Assembly (NCBI GenBank): GCA_025738555.1
Contig: JAOVFP010000006.1
Span: forward strand, 2,976,001-3,040,000
From: Cyathus striatus
Lineage: Eukaryota > Basidiomycota > Agaricomycetes > Agaricales > Nidulariaceae
Length of the DNA: 64,000 nt
Reading direction: 5' to 3'
Shown here: positions 57,601-64,000 of the stretch, piece after piece
Position numbering within the stretch: position 1 is the first letter of the stretch
Layout of the letters: each line of letters opens with the position of its first letter
The notes under the pieces: model-generated
What the model saw: only the letters and a program-made list of their open reading frames with translations
Told to the model about the DNA's origin: nothing
The model's database searches: none
Translations under genes and position numbers: made by a program

Positions 57601-58895
57601 AGACACTTCACCTGTATCAGTGGATACTACAGGTTGCAAATGTTTAAAAATAATCTCAATAGTATCATTCAGATCATCATCCTTCTTATCACTAATGAAA
57701 TGCTGTATGTCATTTTTGTGTATTGGAGCTTTTGCAAGTATTATGATGGCAAGAGCATTCTGAACTATGACTTTGTCCTTTTCACTCCAGCTTGAAAAAG
57801 ACATGTTTAAAATTTGTATATATAGATTGTCAATACCTGAAACTGTGCTATTTTCCTGGTTTTCCAAAATATTCTTCAGCTTTCTCTTTGGCAGTATTTG
57901 ACCTTCTTCCTCTGAAGTAATAAATTCTACAACAGTAGAGGCATAAATGAACAATCCAGCTGCCTTTTCTGCTATTTTATATAAGTCTTGTTCACTTGGT
58001 TTCCATTCCATCCAGTCATAACTCTCTTCAAATTTATTTTTGAGATAATATATTATATCATTATTAGTTTCTGATCCTGCATTAAAACCAATTTCCAATT
58101 CATACTCAATGCACAATTTAGCATTATTAAGCCTTGCTGGCTTGTAACCAGGTCTGCTTGAAATTATGAGTTTACAATTTTTTGGAAATTTTGACCAAGA
58201 AAACAGAGTGTTGATGAAGATATGCATGCCTTCTCCTCTTTTACATTCATCAAATGCATCAATAACCATAACTGGATTATTCAATTTATTCATATATTTT
58301 GTAAAACTCATATGAATAAGATTTTCAAAGTGCCACTTAATGTCTTCAATTCTAAAATTGTTATCAAGTTGTATTGACATTCCTTCAGCAATAGTTGTAT
58401 GTTTGGAGGCCATAGTAGCAGCTGTGGTGCGCCACACAACACAGGAATCACTAAGAGCAGCATCATTCCTTTTGAAGAAGTGATAGCCAATGAGTCTTTG
58501 AGACTGAGAAAGCTTAGAAACCAAAGTAGAAGCAATTGCTGACTTTCCAGCCCCTGGATATCCAGTAATCCACATTATATTAGGTGTGGATTCATCTATA
58601 AGCAAGACAGTTGAATATATCTATCCAAGTTATCTAATTGACACATACCAAAATCATTGAGCCAGTCATTTATTTTTTCAAATAAACCCTTTCTTGTTCC
58701 TTCCATGCAATGTGGAACATAATGTCCTTTATGGGATACTGCATTTAGAAGACTAAGCTTTGCTTGAATGTCAATTTTGGGTCCTTGATTATTAATAATC
58801 AAATCTCGGCCAGCAGCATTCAGAGTTGAATCCTGAATGTTTGCGTTGTGTGCATTTTTAAGAATTTCAGCAGTGGAAGCGAGTTCTGGAGTCAT
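54677..58895 (-). CDS. NACHT-WD40 NLR-type receptor
   Basis: Five exons keep one frame: 58,895-58,649; 58,595-57,190; 57,119-55,062; a 22-nt microexon 54,993-54,972; and 54,924-54,677, about 1,326 residues. The introns (53, 70, 67, 47 bp) are GT..AG; the last two rest on frame and family resemblance. N-terminus: no large effector, but a short IQDSTLNAAGRDLIIN motif (residues 20-35). NACHT ATPase: Walker A GYPGAGKS (94-101), Walker B MVIDAFDEC (192-200), then IISSRPG. A helical linker (HLYLSALPFAP-like segment near 575) leads to 14 WD40 repeats (about 623-1225), 13 of them almost identical 43-residue units. A conserved tail follows (DGWVRDRYENLLFWVP..CYGSDWINCV). Fungal relatives act in nonself recognition and cell death. 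No stop interrupts it, although the locus is nearly free of CpG. Confidence 0.85.
55140..56815 (-). repeat. 129-bp coding repeats of the WD40 domain
   Basis: Thirteen direct units of 129 bp encode GHTxxVTSVAFSPDGK-type blades. Variation concentrates at the pair before VTSVAF (DT, DW, HW, NQ, YQ, GR, SS) and at the residue before D-K-T (Y, S, C, D, N). Near identity between units implies recent duplication or conversion. Confidence 0.9.
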
Positions 58896-58899
58896 GATT

Positions 58900-59300
58900 G
58901 AAATTTGCGTGCAATTGAGTTTGCGTGTTCAAGTTCTGAGAGCTGAAGTTCACAGTGATGGGGGAAAGAAAATTTCGATCCCATTAGGCTATCATTTATA
59001 ACGGATATGAAGAATCGGCACCACGCGTTGATGGAGAATATTAATAGCACGCAGAAGTTACCAAAGTGTGATATCCAGCTAGCTAGCCTATGCGTGTGAG
59101 CTATAAATATTTAAATGTACACTGAGCAAAATCATGGGAACGATAAAGAACGCTTCCTGTACATATAGCGGGAAAAATGCGGTGATGCTCAAGTGATGCT
59201 ATTTAGTGTGAAAGTTCAAGACGGATAGATCGATCCGGGTTGTAGACAAGATCAGGAGTCGGATCACCCTCGTCGTTTATGTATTGACTATGTCTAACTC
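58900..59300. promoter_or_regulatory. Upstream region of the NLR gene
   Basis: CpG content rises abruptly upstream of the start codon at 58,895. No TATA box is obvious within 150 bp. The promoter of the receptor gene should lie here; the next feature is a MITE at 59,308. Confidence 0.35.
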
Positions 59301-59307
59301 CATATTA

Positions 59308-59581
59308 CTGTACCAATACGACCATGTGTTCAGTGACGCGTCACACGGGGCCATGAACAAGAACAGATGTCCTGTTTGTCACGCGTCACGGAGCTGTTTG
59401 AACAGAGGTACAACAAAAAATTGAGGTTAAGGTTGAATTTCGGGCGGCTCGCTTCGCTCGCATAAATTTCCATGAACAGTTACAATTTTCCTCACACCTC
59501 ATACAGCCCTTTGAACAGAAGGTCCAAGCGTTCATGGCCGTCACGCTGAAAAGTGGCGAACACATGGTCGTATTGGTACAG
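59308..59581. mobile_element. MITE copy 2 (CpG-rich), TA target duplication
   Basis: Perfect terminal inverted repeats CTGTACCAATACGACCATG.. of 24 bp, bordered by TA (59,306-59,307; 59,582-59,583). The body matches 17,483-17,757 along its whole length but keeps many CG dinucleotides (for example GACGCGTCACACGGGG, GGCGGCTCGCTTCGCTCG). Confidence 0.85.
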
Positions 59582-59589
59582 TATACATG

Positions 59590-62500
59590 AAGGATAAAGA
59601 GTGTCAGGAGTTATGAAAGAAGTACACATCAGATATGTATTTGTAGTTCTATCCAGTGTCTTAGTGACGCACATACCCATCCACTCACAACCCGCACAAA
59701 TACGAGTAAAGGACGGAAGTACAAGTTTACAACTCAACCTCCGCCATTCAATGCGAACGCAACATTTCATTCCGATGCACCAACATATATCCGCGTTGGT
59801 AGTTGTATTATACTATCAGGGATGGGCAAGGAATGCGGAGAATCGAACTTGGAGCAGATGAGAAACGAGAGTTGAGCAGCTGAGCTAGGTAAAGTAGCAC
59901 GGACTCGAAAGGTACTCCACAGAGTATTCACTAACATTCCATGACCTTGACTCACACCGACCTCGCCATCTGCACCCAACCCATTTGTAGTTACAGGGAA
60001 ATTGGAAAATGTTGGGCGGAAAAGAGACTTGTAAGATAGCGGAAGGGCTTTGTAGCCGTATGTAGGAGGAGCGCTAATAAGTACTGTGACCATGTGACGT
60101 GAAGCCCTGAAGTAAGGTACTTAGACCAGTTCGGGATTTCCCGTACGTCGGAGCTCCCAACGGAACCTTTCGACAGCGAACCACTTGAAGCAGCAAGGAA
60201 CGCAACAAGCCTAAACTTACGTGCCTCTCTTCCCACCATCTCGAAGGATACTCCCCCCTGGAGTCGACTTCGTTCATGGTGGCTCGTTCTGTCCGGTTCC
60301 CTCCGCCTTTCTTGCTCTTCTCGCTGTTCCTCTACTCGTGCTTAGACCTCATCATGCGCAGCAGCAGCAGTTGCAGAGCGGAAACTCTCTCACGGGCTTG
60401 AGAGCTCCGAGTGGGCTGAGGAATACGTTGCCTAGCTATGGGCTATGTGCCTTCGAGAAGTGGCCAACGCAGAAGAAGTCTCAAAGTACGTATTCCCCAC
60501 CTTTCGTATCTGTATTCACTGTCATTTCCACTTCCTGAGCTCGATACCCCGACTTACTCTATACCCTCCGCGCCTGCTCATCGTCATCTTCGAGCTGTAC
60601 TTCTGCTTTCCTCTTCCTTACCCGCTACCTCCCCATCTTTCTTCCTCTTCTTTTCTCTCATCACGAGCGCTAAATTGCAAGTACTACAGGAACCCACTGC
60701 CTCTCGTGCCGCCTCCGCTCTATGCGATCAAAAGCAAGTAGGGCATCAAGAGCCCACCACCCCTGCACCTAATACCGTATGCGAGATGTGTCCTGTTCCG
60801 GATGGGAAGATAATGTATTGGCGGGTTGAATTTCGGCGTTTGTTTCGTTTCAGAGAGGGAGGTAGTGAGGAGTGTGGTTGAATGTGTTTCGTTGAGGGGC
60901 TCACTCTTCCCGTTGTCGCTGGCCATAGCTTCATCTTTCAAACGTATTTTAGGCGCCAACTTCCATAGTGAGAGAACCGCATCTCTGGCTAAGGCCCTGT
61001 AAGTCCGTTTTCGTCTCTCGTTTCATCGCCTACTTATTGCACTGCGCAGGTAGAGTCGGAGTGACGACTTGACTTGTGAGCTGCTCGTGCATCGTCATAC
61101 TCTCTCGCATGGACGGGTGGGGCTCTGCGGGAGGAGAGAGAAGCAGGAAGGTTAGTCTCATCAGTCATATATGCGAGAGTCGTGTTCTGTTCTTCTCCCT
61201 CTGATATTCCTCTTGCCACTTTCTTATTAATCCTTTCGGTCTTCTCTATTCATTCTACATTCTACTATACCCACCCCTCCCCTCTCACCGCTTTATTCCA
61301 TGCCCCTCGCTTCGTCTTTTCCCAATATACCTCGAGCTAACAACTTTCGCTTGTACAGGCTTGATCAATGCTTTATGCCCATACTCACACGCATGGTCTG
61401 CCTGCTCCACGCTCTCTGTGCGGCAGCATAAGTGCCTCTTCGATCTCGAGGCGGCTCTCGTATACCAAGCTGCGTTGTGGAGCCCTATCATTAGCCGGAC
61501 TTACATGGACCTGTTTTCGACGTGTGTACCCCCCTTTCTTTATCGCATATGGCATACTCCGTTGCTTTGACCAATAAGGATTACCATGTCGCATACGTTG
61601 GTCTGGCGCTCTGCGCTTGTGGGACGGATAGCCTAGTTGGAATGCGGGTTCGAGAGTGACTATGAAGGTGCAATAGGCGAGGTTGCACGAGCACATTATG
61701 CTATTTCGAGGCTTATCATCATTCCAGTACCATACAACCATGTAAACATAAAGAAACAAATGCTCATTCATCATAATAATATACATTTCGTGCTAAACCG
61801 ATATCTCGTACCCCTCAAGATAATCCTCAGCCTCACCCAAACTCCTCGCAGAAGCCTCCACACCACCCTCGCACCGGTAACCGCTTCCTCCCCATGCCCT
61901 CTAGCCCACACGCACACAGCATCATGATCAGCCCACTTCCATGCTCGCGACCTACGTGAACTCGTGGAACAGGACATTACACTTCTGCGAACATTATGAG
62001 TCATCTCCGGCTCCGCAACTTACGTGCTAGCCTTTTGGTAGCGAGAGAAGTAGAGGGAGGAGTATACTTCCCGTGAACGAATCTTATTTCCTGCCTCGAC
62101 AAATCGGTTGGGTATCCATTTCGGAGAATCACATCGGGTACAGTGGTTCATTAGCCCAACTCAATGATTTGAACTTCCACCACATCTACCTGAAGGCCGG
62201 GCTGTACCCCAATGCCAGCCAAGCACGTCGTTGGGCATAACACAGATGCACTTTCGCTGTTCGTTGCGAGCTTATGTGGAAAGATTGAGGCTTTGAGGTC
62301 CATGGACTAGGGATAGCCGGTTGTGTTTCGATGTCATGCATGGGGCACAGCTATGACAGTGCGAGTTGAGGACGTGCCGCTGATGGTGGAAGGCATGGTG
62401 ATGCTAGCCTATATCGTGATGACTTGGCGGGGAGTGTCTTTGTAGTGGGAAATTGGCAGTTACAGATCGTATGTCTGGGGAGAACGTGCATGATGGTACA

Positions 62501-62595
62501 TGTGTACTCTGTCGGAGGTGGTAGTAGCTGGTTCGCAGGAGAGGCAGCTCCTGCCCTGCAGGCTCCTTGTTCTCACAATCGTGCAAGGTCCGAGA
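59590..62595. other. CpG-rich region with unassigned open frames
   Basis: Coding-like pieces exist: 60,276-60,401 (41 codons starting MVARSVRFPPPFLLFSLFL, signal-peptide-like) overlaps a second frame with RPHHAQQQQLQSGNSLTG, and 60,690-60,880 contains a Cys pair (EMCPVPDG). I could not join them into a gene with confident splice sites. No known domain is seen. Confidence 0.25.
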
Positions 62596-62599
62596 GGGG

Positions 62600-63480
62600 C
62601 ACAATCATCAATTGCGGCAGTAGATCGATGAACAAAAGTGGGGGATTCGAAATTTGCATCGCTCAAACTGTCAAGCGGAGATAGGATCCCGGAGGTGTAT
62701 GATGGTGAAGCACTCACATATGTCGCTCTATCTAAAGACGCGCATCTATGATGATGTCGGTAAGTATGAATAAGCCCAATGGAGGAGGATAGAGGATAGG
62801 AAATTAGCGTACATTCTTTGCCTTGCTTGGTACTGCACAGAGCCTCCCCACTTGTCCCTATCGTCTTTACGATACCACCAGTTTCTTTAAGAAACCTTCA
62901 TATCGACTTCATGACGCGAGAGGCCGTGGGTTATATATACGTTCCATATCTATGACAACGTCCTTAAGTATAAACGAACCCAAATGAGGAAGAATGAGAG
63001 ACAGAAGATTAGCCTACATATATTACCCTGCGTGATGCTGCACACGTTGCCCACCTTCCCAATATCAAAGCTACCCCCTTCGTAATACCATCCAGTTACT
63101 CCTGTAAACTCCCAGACCGGCTTCATCAGGCAAACGCGTACCCGCACCTCCGCTCTGCGCTTTGCCTTAGAGGACTGTCCACGTCGTGTAGCGTGAAGCA
63201 TACCCCAGACTTTCGAATTCTGAGGTACGATTCGTCTCTTCATTCACCTCCCCTGAGTCCACTCTGAACTTAACGACACGCGTCGTGCAGCGCGCTGATG
63301 TGTTGCATCACCCTCGACTTTCGAACCATGGGACCGTTCGTATTTCTCCATCAACTTCACCGAGCGAACACGTACGCCACACTGAGTAAACATTCCGCAT
63401 CTCGTCGCACGCTGGAGGGTTTTCAGTGTTTAGCATCTCCTAGGATATCGAGCTCGTAGTGAAGACTCTTAGGGAGGATG
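62600..63480. repeat. Dispersed family copy C
   Basis: Two related sub-blocks (about 62,745-62,900 and 62,945-63,160) share ATGA.GTCGGTAAGTATGA-like starts, GAGGA..ATAGAG/GAGAG and CTTCAT..A..CG motifs. They also match 29,400-29,700, and 63,270-63,460 matches 29,730-29,930. On the minus strand this gives short exon-like segments (AEVRVRVCLMKPVWEF, about 63,160-63,110). It looks like decayed copies of one multi-exon unit. Confidence 0.45.
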
Positions 63481-64000
63481 CTCATCCTAGGGAGATCGTA
63501 AGTCACGTTGTTAGGGAATAAGAGTATCACAACGGAAACGGAAAAGAGAGAGCATTAACGAAGCGAGAACGAGAATGGAGGAGACAGGGGAGGGGAACCG
63601 GATCGATGGGTGGGAGAGTAGGGGAAGGAGAAGGACGGAGGGAGAAGACAAGGTAGGAACCAGCGATGATGGTAAAATACACGTACCGTGCTCTGCTCGT
63701 CCCTATGTACATCCCACGTCGTCGAAGCCCATACTCCTGTAGGCAATATCTCCCAGTCTATCCTTACGCCCCGTCTCCTTCAGGAGCAATGCCGAAAGTC
63801 TTGCGTACCGGAGGGCAGTTTGGTGGACATCTCCCGTTCATATTCTATACGTATTGCGCACATGAGTATGTAGTGAGCTATTGAGAAGGGGTGAGCGAGA
63901 GGAAGAAGGGAGGGAGAGAGGAAGGAAGGTATCGAAAGAAGAATAAATAGGAAGCAAGTGCAGAGAACGGAAGGAGAAACAAGCAGAAATAAGACGCAGA
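63481..64000. other. Purine-rich repeats at the right edge
   Basis: GGGAGGAG/GAAGG-rich DNA resembling 27,700-27,790. Short open frames are not supported. Confidence 0.35.

Noticed and set aside
61615..61665. tRNA-like boxes (GATAGCCTAGTTGG and GGGTTCGAGA)
   Set aside because: The two boxes are only about 8 bases apart, far too close for a tRNA, and no acceptor stem can be formed.

Overview
This window looks like a transposon-dense accessory region of a filamentous basidiomycete (Agaricomycetes) nuclear genome. The supporting evidence is short 45-70 bp GT..AG introns, a NACHT-WD40 receptor gene of the basidiomycete type, a seven-helix-like gene resembling the DUF6534 family, and Ty3/gypsy chromovirus, tyrosine-recombinase (DIRS-like), IS630/mariner and Mutator-like elements of fungal character. 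I see no tRNA, rRNA or CRISPR.

Layout. 0.5-9 kb: CpG-normal DNA with a 753-bp fold-back mariner-type element, a multi-exon DUF6534-like gene (start 4990, minus strand), its decayed paralogue (7194-6690) and three diverged inverted-repeat elements. 9-20.4 kb: mostly AT-rich repeats, with a very young Mutator-type element (9-bp target duplication), an array of CATTGT/ACAATG motifs and a nested fold-back. 20.9-25.4 kb: a dead IS630/mariner transposase and a Pro/Gln-rich gene split by a 1.4-kb insertion. 25.4-32.3 kb: CpG-rich repeats, a tandem array and a dispersed family whose relatives lie at 53.9 and 62.6 kb. 32.4-35.7 kb: a DIRS-like retroelement (minus). 35,816-46,459: a full gypsy element (minus; LTRs, CTCAC target duplication, PPT) holding an antisense Zn2Cys6-like gene between pol and the 3' LTR and carrying two younger insertions. 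46.8-47.6 kb: a solo LTR. 47,926-52,785: an LTR element with one very long gag-like frame and no polymerase. 54.7-58.9 kb: an apparently intact NACHT-WD40 receptor gene (minus, 5 exons, about 1,326 residues). 59-64 kb: CpG-rich DNA with a MITE and degenerate repeats.

One process ties the window together: CpG decay. Nearly every in-frame stop in the dead coding regions is a TGA where context suggests a former CGA arginine codon (23 TGA against 3 TAA/TAG in the frames I followed). The two 230-bp LTRs of the 47.9-52.8 kb element differ at six sites, all CpG transitions. A matched pair of MITEs shows one CpG-rich copy and one with no CpG. The receptor gene lies in equally CpG-poor DNA but keeps its frame, which suggests selection. 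The best candidates for something new are the antisense zinc-cluster gene inside the gypsy element, the polymerase-less long-gag LTR element, and the receptor gene with 13 near-identical WD40 units.
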